Shown in pieces: positions 21,955-34,240 of a stretch of 64,000 nucleotides of DNA. The notes beneath the pieces were generated by a model. That model saw only the letters and a program-made list of their open reading frames with translations. It was not told the DNA's origin and searched no databases. Origin of the DNA: Nectonema munidae (Eukaryota; Nematomorpha; Nectonematoida; Nectonematidae); assembly GCA_030549495.1 (NCBI GenBank), contig JAUIRK010000112.1, positions 1 through 64,000 of the forward strand, given 5' to 3'. Numbering within the stretch: position 1 is the stretch's first letter; each line of letters opens with the position of its first letter. The position numbers and the translations under genes were made by a program.

Positions 21955-22182
21955 CCCACTTGAATTGTCCTTCAATTTTCTTTAACTACTACATGATATA
22001 ATTAGCAAAAGATAGAACTAATATTGATATCTCGGAACATTTTATTGCTTTAAACATCAAATACACAAAAGAATTCTATGAATCCGAAAGATGTGTGAGT
22101 TAAAAGAAGAGAGCGTATGTAAAACGTAAAATAATACACTTGAAGAACTTGAAAGTTTTTGTAAATGGATGAGATGCATAAT

Positions 22183-23049
22183 TCACAAAATATTTACAGA
22201 ATTAGTTCTCTTTCTTGAAAATATTTTGAGCATAAAAAATATGCTTTCTTTACGGAATTCCGCGTTAGAGAATGTCAGAGCTGGGATGTACACTAGTTTG
22301 GCTAGTTGATAAAACAATTCAGTGGTATCTTCATACGTTTCTTCCACCGTTCTGTTCAGTAAGTGGGTGATGTAGGTGGAGACAAAGCTGAAAACACTAA
22401 TTGCGCACGTGACAGTCAGGATTGTGATCACCATGATTCCTTTCTTTGCCCTGTTTTTCTGCAGTGCGTTTTGTCTTCCAGAAAAAACTTTCTTCAAAAT
22501 GAGGCTGATGGAAACCGCATTCACTAGGAATAAAAGACAGATTGGCACGACAAGTACGATGGTGCGAATTCTGTAAAAACTCTCAGTGTTTTGCGAACTA
22601 TTACAGCTTCCATTGTAAAAGTTAGAAAGGATTTTTTGCTCAGACATTGAAGGAGCGTAGTAAACAACGATAGCCAAAATGAAGGTGACGAAAAGCCACA
22701 GGGAAAAGCTGTTGATATCAATGAAGGTAGAGCCCAGTTTGGGATTGTAAATAAGCAAGAATTGGACATAAGAAATGAACAGGATACCTGCCAAATCGAA
22801 AATTGAAGAAGAGTACTTAAGGACGAATACAAAATCACAAATATTTTGGCTAAATTTCTTTATTATCTCCACGGTGTAAAGATAGTAAACTAGATCAGAG
22901 ATACTTCGAGTCAAGTTAGTGACGACAACAACAGAAATGACGATGTTGAACCAAGAGCGGAGCTGGGGCAACAAAATGATTATAAAGATGTAAACGGCAC
23001 ATAAGGCGATGTTCAATGAAACGAGCGTGATAAACAGCCACGATATCAT
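22183..23049 (-). CDS. Intronless seven-transmembrane receptor (GPCR), right copy
   Basis: A 288-residue receptor nearly identical to 384-1250. I see only a few residue differences: ATEL versus TTEL before TM7, and KKNNSVNIL versus KRTNSVNIL at the C-terminus. All seven membrane segments, the TM3-ECL2 cysteine pair and the glycosylation sequons are kept, so both copies look functional. Its C-terminal KRTNSVNIL agrees with the third copy at 42554-43417, so the left copy carries the derived end. It is transcribed toward the left copy, from the opposite end of the inverted duplication. Confidence 0.85.
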   Translation of the reverse strand: MISWLFITLVSLNIALCAVYIFIIILLPQLRSWFNIVISVVVVTNLTRSISDLVYYLYTVEIIKKFSQNICDFVFVLKYSSSIFDLAGILFISYVQFLLIYNPKLGSTFIDINSFSLWLFVTFILAIVVYYAPSMSEQKILSNFYNGSCNSSQNTESFYRIRTIVLVVPICLLFLVNAVSISLILKKVFSGRQNALQKNRAKKGIMVITILTVTCAISVFSFVSTYITHLLNRTVEETYEDTTELFYQLAKLVYIPALTFSNAEFRKESIFFMLKIFSRKRTNSVNIL

Positions 23050-23436
23050 TTTGCGCGATTTCCAAACTTCAGTGACGCGCTAAGAAAAAGAAGGGGTGTG
23101 TTTTGTTCATCATTTTGACGAGATGAATTAGGGCGTGATGAAAGTCAAAATTATACATAAGAAGTGAAGCGTCGCACGTTTTTCTGGGAAAGCGAGAAAA
23201 GCGAAAAATTAATTATAATTCCCCCTTTCACAATAATTACTTTATACAAACCAGCAATCAATAAATTTAATTATCATTCAAACTAAATCGTTTGCTTTAT
23301 CAATAGGAGCTGTCTTTGATCCTAACATTATAAGAAAATGAATTTATTCAATCATCACACCTCCCCCTCTTTTATCATGATCTAGAAAAGTCATTCGCAA
23401 CTTAGGACGTACGTTTTCCGCAAGCGCGAGTTTGTC

Positions 23437-24099
23437 AATTCAAGCTGGGAATTTATTTTATCAAGTCCATAAAACAAATTTCCAGTTTATTCATTTAAAA
23501 GTCTTGAAACTCGTCAAGATCAGTCATGTTTTACTTAAAATCAAAAATTACTAAATCGTTTGATGAAACTTTTATCCCTCTTAATTGCATTTTGTCAATT
23601 ACACAAACACGACCGCCTATAAGGAAGGCAAGGAAGAGAGCTAGTTTATACTAATTCTGCTATATTTTAACTAAATAGATTTTTATTTTACTATATTTTT
23701 AAATATTTAGTAAATTCAGCCTTTCTATCAACTAAGTCTTAAGGATCATTGATATCATGGCATCTTTAGAACAAAAGAAGATACAATTTTTGTAAATTGA
23801 TTAGGATGTGTAACCGAAAAGGAAATGTAAATTGATAAATCTTCGATTGATTCCCGTATCTTGATCAAAGATATCTCTTTGTTGTGTATAAAGCCTTGAG
23901 CTTAAGGGTTCTACTCTATTACAATTTGTAAGAGAACATTTCGGATATGATGTATTTAAAATGGTTTCTAAAGCGTGAGAAATCACAAGGTATCACTTGT
24001 CTATCTTTTGCATACTTGCTAAAATTTTAGACATTTTCTTTGGATTTTTCTTTTTTTTATAAATCCAAAATCAAGATTAAACATTCAACATCTTATCTT
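23437..24099. other. Stretch without a recognisable gene
   Basis: AT-rich DNA right of the duplication. Weak RT-like translations appear only toward 24100. A TA-rich block at 23650-23700 resembles AT-rich blocks elsewhere in the window. No gene. Confidence 0.35.
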
Positions 24100-25660
24100 T
24101 TATAATTATTGAACTTTTTTGCAAAATCTGTTTCATATCTTCTATTTTATCGGTCCTCTCTTTTTCAATATTTATATGATCTCCCTAATTCTCTCGAAGA
24201 CATAAAATTACTATGTATGCTGATGATGCAACTGCTATTTTTTCTGGAACTAATATGACTGAATCTTTTCTTTTGAAAACTTAAACCTAATTTATAACAT
24301 AATAATAAATCATTCAGTATGGTTTTCTCGTACATGTTCGATATTGAAAATTTTGATGACTTCTTAAATGGAATCAGATTCAAAAAAGTTTAAAATTTTT
24401 TATCTTTTGGGATTGATCGTAATTTGTCTTGGAACACTCATATTTCTTCTGTTTCCCATAAGCTAGCTTATATTACTGCCTCTTTAAAAATTGCTAAAAA
24501 ATAATTTACTTACAAAAACTATTGTAACTTTTGCTAGCAATGGCATGAATGATGCTAAGTTTTCTTAGCAAATGTTAGTGATGTAATGAAAAATCCTTTA
24601 CCAAGTGTTGAGCATACATTTTTTCTCTCTCACAAGTTCCGCATTTAATTCAATCTTATATTTCTTGAATTGTTTTGGCATTCATTTTTTCGTGAAAACT
24701 TCCGCCATTTCGATTTTCAACATGCAACTTTTCGCCTGTGAAATTAAATTTAACCTAAAAGTAAGCTTCTTATTTTTAATTTTTATGGGTTTTCAGTTTT
24801 CAACTCTAAAATAAAAGAGCAGTAATTGTCATATAACTGTTTTTCCTTGAATATTCTTTGTATTTCTGTGTGTATGAGTGTTAAACTAAAGTGTTAAGGA
24901 GTGGGAGTCGATATCAGAGTCAGCATTCAAAAATTTAGGGGTCGGAGTCCGACCATATATTATCTTATAATTATCTTATATTATCGACCTGTTAATTGGG
25001 GTCAAACTAGTGATAATAATCTTTATCGCCTACAAAATAAAGTGCTAAAACTGATATTTAGCTCGAATAAACATTCTCATACTAATATGATATATATCAT
25101 ATGAAAGTTGCTCTATTCCTCTACAAATTCTTGAATTTTCTTCTTCCAAGTTCCTTCAATCAATTCAATTCCGCAAATATTGGAAAAAATCGAACATCCT
25201 CGACATCCTAAAAACAATGATTTTGCCTTATTACAAATGTTCAAAATCTAGACAATCATCCTCTTACAAACTGTTTCTTTGTTTCAACTGCAACAGTACT
25301 GACCTTTATTATTGTTATTATTATTATTATTATTATTATTCTACTTTCACATTATTTAAAAAAATGGATCAAAAATTTTTGCTTAAGTTACTATGAAAAT
25401 TTTTCTTGTTCAATTACCAACTGTTACGTCAATTTTTTTTATTTAGTTTTTGTCCCATTTTTACAACGAAGTCTTCTGAATTTGTCCTGCTTATACAAAT
25501 TCCATTGCTAAGTGGCTTTTGATACTGACCTTCAAAACTTCCTTCTTTTTAATTTTTTTTCGTTGGCTTTTGGACTGCACTCATGAAAGTTTTTTCAAAA
25601 TTTCACTTTTCAATCAATGTTAAGTATTCGTAAAACTTTTGTAATAAAGTTATTATTATT
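24100..25660 (+). mobile_element. LINE relic: RT palm to 3' end
   Basis: Plus-strand translation shows an RT palm with GPLFFNIYM and then MYADDATAIF (about 24205-24245). Thumb sequence follows (LGLI, then SWNTHISSVSHKLAYI at 24400-24490), close to that of the intact LINE at 7818-9185. After about 400 bp of unrelated sequence (24540-24940) the connector resumes (DNNLYRLQNKVLKLIFSS at 25010-25065). The copy has many stops and shifts. A 3' end with an (ATT)n run lies at 25645-25665. Confidence 0.65.
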
Positions 25661-26199
25661 ATTATACATCATAAAGAAGGAGAAGAAGAAGAACTTTATT
25701 CAAAACATTAACATGATCATTAATAAAAAGAAAATACATATTTTTTGTATATATCAAGATTAGTAAAATTATAGATAAAAATTTCATTGATGAGGTTAGC
25801 TTCCAAAGGTTTATATAAACCGCTTTAGGAATATCTAACACAATTAATTAAAAAAAAATATATAAAAAAAATTAAAAAAAAAACATCACTAAAAATGAAT
25901 CACAAAAATTTACAGGAAAAAATAAAGATATCGATAGTTATTACTAGTGGGAAACAAAAATTCGAATTGTATACTTATGCGACATGATACCCTAAAATTT
26001 ATCTTTAGCGCTGAACAAGGAAAACAAAGATAATTCAATTATATATTATTTATAACGAGGAAACTTTTTAAACGAGTTTTGCATCATCAAGAAAATAAAG
26101 TAAGACCATCAGCTTTTACCAGCGAACAACTTAGAGAAAAAGTTTTCAAGTCAGAATAACTGTCTTCTCTTACTAATACTATATCTGTATTTTATACCA

Positions 26200-27780
26200 A
26201 CTTCTCTCAAAAATTCCAGAGCTATCTTTAATAAGTTGTAAGACAAACTCGGAATTAATTATTATTATTACTGAGATCGTGCCCATAAATCCTGGATCGT
26301 CTTCAACAGATTTTCAACTCTGCTTAAATTCTGTACGATTTTGACACTTTAAGTAATTTTCACACAACAAACAGAAATCGTCCTAAAACTAGAGAGATTA
26401 TTGCTTTTTTCAAGCCTTTTTTTTTAAAGTTAAAAAATATCTCCTTTTGTACCTTCCAATATAGATTACTTAAGTCTTGAAATTGAAAAGAATTGGAAAG
26501 TCTTTAGCTTCGGCTGTGTCTATAGAAGTCCTTCAGTTAATTTATCCTGCTCCTATTTCATCTTTTTACCAATTCTACTTTAAACTTTGTTGGCCATTTT
26601 AATGATATCCTTCTATCAATTGGGCTACTCCTGGTGAAACTCTTCAAAGCAACTCTTTTGTACGAACCTTTATAGAGAGTACTTAAATGCAAATAAGCTG
26701 TTTCAGTTAATCCACAGCGCTACAAGGCTTGATTACGGTGGAAAAGAAAGTATTCTAGACCTATTAATTAAGACACCCTTAGCAGGTAGCGATCATTATT
26801 CTGTGAAATTTGATCTTTCATATTGCAGCAAATCTCCAGCTTCTGCCACTTGCAAACCTAATGTGCCTTTTGGAAATTATGACAAGATGAGATATATCTT
26901 TCTATCCAAGATTATACGGTAGAAGAATTTTATTGCAATTCAAAAAATTGTCTAAAAACTAAGACATGAGACAAGAAAAGCAAAGAAGATTCTCGAAGTA
27001 AATCTTTCGAAGAATATAAAGACAACCAAAAAAAGTTTTGGGGGCATATAAATACTTAGAGAAAAGAAAATTCAAAATTAAATACTATAGTGGACAAAAG
27101 TGGACACTGTCTGAAAAAGGATATTGAAATTGCTGAAACACTCAATCATTACTTTCCATCTGTTTAACCTGACCCTCAACTATATGCTCACCAAAAATTG
27201 CACCCTAGTTTCTTTGTCATTCACAAATGAAGGAATTGATCACTGAAAAATCCGTTCATGAAAAACTGGACTCACTTTCAGACGACCAATCATCAGGAAT
27301 GGATGGGTTTACATATGTTTTGGCTTCTTCATTAACGTTACTTTTTAAACTTTTTTGAAAGAAGGAAAATTACACAATCGTTGGAAAACTTCTGTCAGCT
27401 TAACTCCTGTTCTTTCAAAAATTTGGAATCCTTAATTGCCGATAATATTCTTTCTTATCTCAAAAGATCAAATATAATAGATAGATAGCAATCAGCATGG
27501 CTTTATTAATAAAAAATCTACGATAACACAATTACTATAGAACTTCATAATGGTGCTGCAAACCTTCTAGAAAAAAACGATGTGGTTGATGTCTTGCTCT
27601 TCTACTTTAGTAAAGCTTTTGACAAAGTTGCACATGCTTATTTAATCAAGAAATTGGCTTACACTCCCGAAATGTTAAATGGATGAAAGGTTTCTTATCT
27701 GTCAGATACCAAATCGTTTCGGTTCATGGACAACATCTTTCCAATTCAAGCAAAGTTACTAGCTTGCAGCTATTTTTATT
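26200..27780 (+). mobile_element. LINE relic of a different subfamily: endonuclease remnant to RT motif A
   Basis: Decayed plus-strand frames show a linker (DNQKKFWGHI near 27020, CLKKDIEIAETLNHYF near 27105), an RT start with SSGMDGFTYVLASS near 27290, and motif A (VDVLLFYFSKAFDKVAHAYL near 27585). The palm after motif A is missing, so the copy is truncated near 27780. The linker is not like the intact LINE at 7.4-12 kb, so this is a separate CR1/Jockey lineage. Confidence 0.65.
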
Positions 27781-28179
27781 TACAAAGCATGTCATCTTTT
27801 ATTTGAAATGGACGGATAATAAGATACTTTAAAATTTGCGCTTCTTCTAAAGTTTTATTCATAATTTATCAATATTATAGCATCTATAAATGTTTTGAAT
27901 TTTTATTCGCATTTACACTATTCAGACATTGAAATGAATGCTTTGTATAAGTAATCAACTTTTTTCCCATCTTTTCATAAGGGTATCATTTTTTGTTCAG
28001 TAAAATTATTATTTTTAGATTTTTAAATTCATTTTTATGATTTGACTAGTAGATTATAGATAACACTTATCCAAGTATCATGTACTAAAATATGTGGACT
28101 ATTTTTTGGATAATTTATTTGCAAACATCGTGCTTTCATAAACAAAAGTGCTTTAAAAACAAGAAAAACATGGCGTAAT

Positions 28180-28185
28180 TTTATT
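28180..28185 (-). terminator. Polyadenylation signal of the small secreted-peptide gene
   Basis: AATAAA on the minus strand, 29 nt downstream of the stop at 28215. The short distance is typical of compact invertebrate genes and supports the adjacent frame being a real transcript. Confidence 0.55.
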
Positions 28186-28214
28186 GTGTAAAACCTCTTG
28201 AACGAATTTCTTCT

Positions 28215-28457
28215 TCAATTATTGTATAAATGATCTTCTAAGTGTTCGCAAGGTCGGAAGTTGTTGCAGTTCTCGTTTTCGTCCAAGGAAAAGCAGCACA
28301 TAAGTGTTCCGTTCACATTTTTCAATTTTGTTCTTCCTAAAGGTACATTCATGAGATTTATACAGATCTTAAAGAACAAAAAAAAACCAATACCTTGCAA
28401 AAGTACCAACGAAAAGAGTGCAACGAAGAGAAAAACGAAAATTGCGCTTTTAAACAT
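28215..28457 (-). CDS. Small secreted cysteine-bearing peptide, two exons
   Basis: The ATG at 28457 opens an N-terminus with a strong signal peptide (MFKSAIFVFLFVALFSLVLL). After codon 21 lies a canonical intron, 28337-28393 (57 nt, GTATTGG...TTTAG). Its removal deletes a hydrophobic T-rich stretch and joins exon 28394-28457 to exon 28215-28336. The intron length is a multiple of three, so the frame also reads through it. The inferred precursor is about 61 residues. The mature part is about 39 residues with one glycosylation sequon (NGT) and cysteines spaced C-C-x8-C-x5-C (MCCFSLDENENCNNFRPCEH), enough for two disulfides. AATAAA follows at 28180-28185. I do not recognise the family; a secreted effector, antimicrobial or signalling peptide are all possible. 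Reading through the intron would give a second hydrophobic segment instead. Confidence 0.5.
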   Translation of the reverse strand: MFKSAIFVFLFVALFSLVLLQGIGFFLFFKICINLMNVPLGRTKLKNVNGTLMCCFSLDENENCNNFRPCEHLEDHLYNN

Positions 28458-28529
28458 CTTCTTAATTCAAATGCTAAAATAGTGTGAAAAATATTGTTAT
28501 CAACAACGCCATTACCTTACGTGTGTACT

Positions 28530-28588
28530 AGTGATGAAATCGTCTGCGTTTATTTAAATATCGTCTGATTTCTATGGTACTTAATGGA
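28530..28588 (+). mobile_element. piggyBac-like MITE, half copy
   Basis: The right half of the TTAA MITE family, ending TGGTACTTAATGGATTAA. It matches the subfamily at 47929-48059 (CCCATTAAGTACCATAG at its outer end in reverse) better than the one at 12461. The left half is missing. It lies just upstream of the small peptide gene. Confidence 0.6.
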
Positions 28589-28599
28589 TTAATGAAGTG

Positions 28600-28865
28600 C
28601 ATTCTTTTGTATTTGTTAACCTTGGCTCAACATTTGGCTATTATTTTTTTGAGGTACTCATTGCAACGGTTTTTTCAAGCTTTTTGGATGTCCCACAGAC
28701 TTTGACAATTAAACAAAAGTTTGTATGATACAATATATTTTCATGTATAATATTCATTTTGCATTAACAGATTCTAGCGTTCTGTTTTTTTTTATATCTT
28801 TGCGTGTTTCCCACTATTCTTTGTAAATAAATTCTTTCTTCTTCTTCTTCTTCTTTCATGTGTTA
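28600..28865 (+). mobile_element. Probable LINE 3' end with TTC tail
   Basis: The sequence ends TTTGTAAATAAATTC then a TTC repeat (about 28830-28857), the same AAATAAATT(CTT)n terminus seen at 36165-36215 and 59480-59515. No ORF2 residue is readable here, so this is a short 3' fragment. Confidence 0.4.
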
Positions 28866-31049
28866 TTATATCATTTTTTTGTTCAGGTAAAGAAAAGTTT
28901 TTTTCCTAAGTTGGAAGTATGTAAGGATCTTAGGAAAAAAAAAGGTTGTGTAATGGTGTAAAATGGCACATTACTTATTATATTAAAAAAGGTAGAGATA
29001 GTTTTATAACTTTTGCTAACATAAATGAAAAGTTAGAAAAAGTGTAAAATTAATAACTATAGGAGGTTCTCATTTTTTTATGATCAATAAGAAATGCACT
29101 AAAGTTTGGATTATCTTGAAAATCTTTTAAATTTTTTGGTAAACGTAAATCTAATTTCAATTTGTGTGTTTATACGTAGGATAAAATTAAACTGACTACA
29201 ATACGCCCAACCAATTTATAACGCTAGCCCTTTATAACACTGGGTTGCCTACTTACCGCGTTATAAAGGATATATGCGGTATTTGAAATTTACTTTTCAA
29301 TTTAAAATGGCTAAATACTAAATTTAACTCTCATCTCTGTCACCTTGTTTTATAACACTTTTCCAATTTCTCATTTTATTGTACGGGTGTTGTGGAATAA
29401 GACAGACCATCTTAGGGCATGCAAGTCAAAACTATTTTGCAAGTTGAGTAGATTTGTTATAACGCGGACCGTGGCTTGGATCCCGGTATCCCAAGCTATA
29501 AAGCATTTACAGTAACTCAAATTTAATGGGCAAATCAATTGAATTTAAAATTTTTCAAATTTTTCCTAAACATTGAGAATAAAAATGAAAGCTAATTATA
29601 AGTTATTTATTTCCAAGCGAGCAACAAAATCAATATTACAAAGTAAATTCATAGAAAAAGAACACAAAGGATGATCAAATATATAGCAAGGAAACCAGTG
29701 TTGACAAAAAGTGACGTGAAAATGGGTTTAAAGGTCTGAAAGACCTCTCAAAGATATAAAACCAGTTGGGTAGCTTTTTGGAAATCGAATCAAAACAACC
29801 TGAGGATGTTTTATTTTTTAACAAAAGTATAGTATTCTTATTATAATGATTGGTTGTATTAAAGAAAAAATTTGTTTGAGAAAAACATTGGCTGGTGATT
29901 AAGCTGTAATAACAACATTAAAATAAAAAACCGTGCATGTTATCAAAAAAATGGTTAGAAATGCAAGGCTTCTATATATAAAATACAAACGTCTAGTGAG
30001 AGTGGATTTAGTAATCATAAAACTTCTTCAATTCATTGTTCTACTTTTCCATGGAAAGATTGATCTTTATTCGATTTGAACAACTGAACCTCAATTTGAA
30101 ATATTTGCTGCCGTTTATATTATATAATAAAGGAAAAGTTTGGATAACTGTTTTTATCTCAATATGCTTTAAAATTTTTATCTTAGACACAATAAAATGA
30201 TTATTTTGAATAACTTTTAAGAAGCGTGAATATATACTTGGCTTCAATGACGTATTTGGAAAATTATTTTAGGAAGCCATATGGGGTTGTAATAATTTTA
30301 GGAGAGGGGCAGCTTTTTAAAATATTAAGTTCGACTTTTAATAAAAGATAATAATTTGTTATACTTTGAATTTCAAATAAATATGTATATTTACAAAAAT
30401 AACTGGAAGGCGAACATATATATATATATCCCTCTGATGCATCTCAAAAAGCTAACACGTCTTGAATATTTAGGGTTATTTTGACCCCGAAAAACTTATT
30501 GCCGTATTTAGAGCTGTTTTGTAATTTTTCTCTATTTATAGCAAGAACAAAAAATTTAACTGTATAAACAAAAGATTAAATCAATTTTCAGTTTTTACGA
30601 TAGGAATCAAGTTAAAAAGCAAAAAGAAAAACCATGTAATATCAACATGATGTAGCATTCTTTTATCATCTGAAAGGTCGATACTTCATTTTAAGAAATT
30701 TTCATTCACAGCTTTTTAAAACCACTATGTGTTTCAGGGAGTCAATTTGGAGATTTTAGTCCATCAGTGAGCGCTAAACCCCAAATGTGCGCTTATAGCT
30801 TTCTAGCGTTTGGGTATAAGATTGCATCAATCTCTAACTAATTAACAATAAAATTAATAAGTGAACGAACATGGAGGACTCACCTTCTTTGTTCACTGTA
30901 GTTTTGATTTCAAAATAATTAGTTCTGGCACATTATGTAATACTTGTGAATTTGCCCCTATTTTAAGCTCTAACAATAAATGCGCTTGCCATATTCATAA
31001 TTTTTATAGAATTTTTTAATAGAATTCGAGTCTAATCCAACAAGTATCT
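28866..31049. other. AT-rich stretch without a recognisable gene
   Basis: Short AT and TATA runs (about 30415-30430). At 29205-29505 several TATAACGC and TTATAAAGC words with an end reading TACTGTAAATGC in reverse hint at a degraded pogo/Tigger-type element, but the ends cannot be matched. No coding frame looks real. Confidence 0.3.
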
Positions 31050-31620
31050 CAAACTCAAAAGCTACTATATCATACTTGGAGGCTTTAATTTAAACATCCT
31101 TAAATACTTAATTGATATAGATAATATTTTCCTACCCTCATCTACGTTACGATTTAACGCTTTTGTAATAGAAACACTGATTTCTGAACATTTTTCTATA
31201 CTAATTTCATTTCATATCACTAAAACTGCTCCTTATAGACTAAATTTTTTAATCAAAGAAAGTTCTCTCTCTTACCTTCTACATATGATTGATCTCAACT
31301 TTCAATGCTCTCTCCTATCATTTTAGGTTCTTTTTTGTGAGTATCGCATCCATGGGAAGAATAATCTTCTATAATTGTATTCGGAATTGATCGCACAACG
31401 ACTGTATCAAACCCAAATATTTACACAGCTGAAACAAATCATTGGCAGGAGAATTTCGCAATTTTCTCTTTAACAAATGGCCCGTATGGAAAACAGAAAT
31501 AAAATTTTGTTTTAGCAAATAAAGTTAAAGCATCTGAATTAAAATCTCAGAGCTTATATATCAAATTAGTAAATTGCAAATACCCTTTGTCTCATTCAAA
31601 GTCCTATATACTTGAGCAAA
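31050..31620 (+). mobile_element. Possible LINE endonuclease relic
   Basis: Plus-strand translation around 31070-31110 gives IILGGFNLNILK, which resembles the GDFN motif of APE-type LINE endonucleases, followed by ETLISEHFSILISF where a SDHxPI motif is expected. Decayed; family not assignable. The next 650 bp to 32265 hold nothing clear. Confidence 0.35.
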
Positions 31621-32269
31621 GGTAATTTTTTTTCAATTATTTTCCGCGTTTATTTAGCATGATATTTTAAATACTCCTTTAATTTTGGAATGATGGGCTT
31701 GAACTTAAAGTTGCCAAAACATTCATAGTTTGAAATTATAAAAGCGCGCGAGAGAAAAATAGAGATGGTAGCACCTTACACGCGCTGAGATTCTTCATAC
31801 TTTAGCTATCCTTTAGATAAAAAATTTTTTTCCATCTTTTAGCATATGCAAGGAATTGTGGGTGAATGACACACAGATTTCATTGACTTTGATTTGATAT
31901 ATATATAATTCATGAAAAGTTGATTGAAACACACGTCCCAAAATGTTTCATATACTTTAGGGAAATTTTCGGCCAATTATTTCATCTATTATTTAAAAGT
32001 AATTAAATCCAAAACGCTAAATGATTTATATAATATCGCGGACGTAACATGGTTACAATGAAATGCGTTAATTTTGGGTGGCGGTGAATGGTAGAGTAGC
32101 CGGTGTTATATAGTTTTAGGGTAAGAACGAATTACGCCAGAAATTCCTTGTGACGAAGGATAAATGGAAAAAAGCTTTTAAAATTTCTTACATGGAAACC
32201 GTAAGTCCATTTTCTCTGCTTCAAGAGAGTTTTTTATAGTAAGAAAAAATTGTAATGAAAAAAATTTAA

Positions 32270-32399
32270 CCCATTTAAGGTCAAGCAAAGCAGACGATAT
32301 CTAAAAAAACGCAGACGATTTATATTCAAAGTCATTGAAAAAAGCAGACGAAGGTGAAATTACTTATGTTCCAAAATAGGAACATTGGCCGTAAATGGG
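32270..32399 (-). mobile_element. piggyBac-like MITE with TTAA target duplication (copy 3)
   Basis: A 130-bp element flanked by TTAA (32266-32269 and 32400-32403), inverted relative to 12461-12589 and nearly identical to it. It ends with the GTTCC-N6-GGAAC palindrome near its right end. Confidence 0.85.
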
Positions 32400-32403
32400 T
32401 TAA

Positions 32404-33690
32404 TATTTTAACAAAAAAAATGTCCAATTTTTCAATCTTTTGTAGAAACGCATAAAAATATTCACAAAAAAAAATAATTTTATCAATTATTATACTTAAA
32501 AACTTACTTGATTGAAATTTTATTTTATTCTTTGTCAAAAGGGATTGTGTGCTTTTACAAAGAATGAGATGTAAAAGTATATCTTCGCCAAACCTTGAAC
32601 TACTTATTGCAAGGAAAATATGTTTTATAAAATGAAATGATCGGTGTTATTAATTTTGAGAGGTGTCATAATTTGTGTTTTGGCTCAAGGTTGATGACTT
32701 AATTGAAACGATATGCTTTGTCGTGGAGAAGAGTGTTCATTAAATTCAGTTGGCTAACCTTAGCTTTCATTAATATTCAGGCAACACTTGCTTATCCGAA
32801 CTTCATTATTCCGAATCCTTCATTACACTCGTCTACGTCAATTTTGTTGCTTATAGGTTTGTTTACCTGATTCCAAGTTCAAAACTTACTTTAATCTGAG
32901 ATCTGTTTTTTGATGAGTTCTAGGTATGGCGCTGTCTATTCTTAAAATTTAAAAATAAGTCTAATCTTTTTTAGATTGAAAATAGTCTTTTTTTCTGAAA
33001 ACAAGTTACATAAATGTATTCTTTGATTACCTCAAAATCTTTACATATAAATAAAGGATCTCATGTAACTTTATGGTTATTTCAAAATATGGTCCCCGAT
33101 GAGGCCTCATGCAAACAATGTACGAATACTTTTTAAAAATTTTAGATCGTGCCTCAAACATTGAAAACAAAAAGTGGTTATGGTAACTGTTCTATTCTTT
33201 AATTACTATTCTGGTAAATTAACAATTTTAATAGTAATTTAATTTTTAGTTAGGTAAGACATGTGACTGAAAAAAGAAAAAAAACTTTTTTTCTATTTTT
33301 TTTAAAAGAAAAAGTTTAAGTTTTTTGTATCATAACCAATCATCAAAAATAATGTTGTTGGTATAACAGAAAAATATTGTAAATATTTATTTATTCAAAA
33401 AAATTCTCTAAAAGCTTTTAATTTACATACATTGGTAGTAATATTACTATAACTATGGTAAAATTTAATTTTAACACTTTTAATTGATATTCATAGTTTT
33501 GAAATTACTACTTTTTATTTTCAGTGAATATTAGGAATTCAAGACTCACACTAAATACCCATGTTTTCTCCCTCTCCCTGTCCCATGGGGGAGACGATGA
33601 CAACGACTAAGAGCAGAGTGAATGACAATCTAAGGACCCACAATGTGATCGCTGATTCACTGGGAAATCCTCAATCAATTTTGCTTCTAT
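32404..33690. other. Stretch without a recognisable gene
   Basis: AT-rich DNA. A block at 32785-32830 (TTATCCGAA...TTATTCCGAA) resembles 45060-45115, possibly degraded ends of a shared DNA transposon. A slightly GC-richer patch at 33555-33680 has no supported frame. Confidence 0.3.
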
Positions 33691-33693
33691 TCT

Positions 33694-34240
33694 TCACATA
33701 TAAAAGGCGTTTAGTAAAGGAAGTCCAGGATTTGAATTTATAATTTCAACATTTCCACGAGTCAGTGATGAAAGTTTGAGTGCATCTAACCACAGTCTTT
33801 TATTTTTTTTAAATTTGATATTCTTATCTTCAAAGAGTTTTTGAACTTTTTCCATAGTCGTATGATCAGGTAAAGAGACTTTAATAAGATTAGATTTTTC
33901 TTTAATATAGTTAACATTAACTTCTTCCAAGCATTCCTTCACTAAGTCTTTATTTACCTCTTCAGAATTGAATATTAAAACATTTTGATTGGACTTTACT
34001 ACATCGACATAAGCGTTTACTTTTGTAGAAGAAACAGGTTGGGTTTCGCATTTACAATTTGAAACAAAATTTTGTCTCAACACATTAATCTGGGATTATA
34101 ATATTTTAAATTCATCTTGTATACTATCGAATACTTCCTTCACATACTTATCGCTTTTAGAAGACTGATTTTCGTTTGTAATTTCAAAACAATTTTTGTT
34201 GGTTTTCGACGATTATACTTTTGAGAATGAAATTTTCCTA
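33694..34240 (-). mobile_element. LINE ORF1 fragment (coiled coil and RRM-like domain)
   Basis: The open frame 33694-34083 encodes 129 residues, including QNVLIFNSEEVNKDLVKECL and EKVQKLFEDKNIKFKKNKR, the pattern of a CR1-type ORF1 RRM-like domain. Upstream, the minus strand continues with a helical segment (YVKEVFDSIQDEFKIL). It is only distantly related to the ORF1 at 10695-11429, so it belongs to another LINE subfamily. No ORF2 is attached. Confidence 0.5.

Larger units (their letters stand above)
20650..23436 (-). repeat. Right arm of the large inverted duplication
   Basis: The reverse complement of 1-2345, with a 419-bp insertion (20715-21133) and its 11-bp target duplication absent from the left arm. 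Base 1 of the window corresponds to about 23435, so the left arm could continue outside the window while the right arm is complete. The arm carries the second receptor gene and the second 60-codon frame. Confidence 0.9.

Noticed and set aside
29200-29510. Tigger-like MITE suggested by TTATAACGC words
   Set aside because: I could not pair the two ends or find a TA duplication, so I only mention it within the surrounding stretch.
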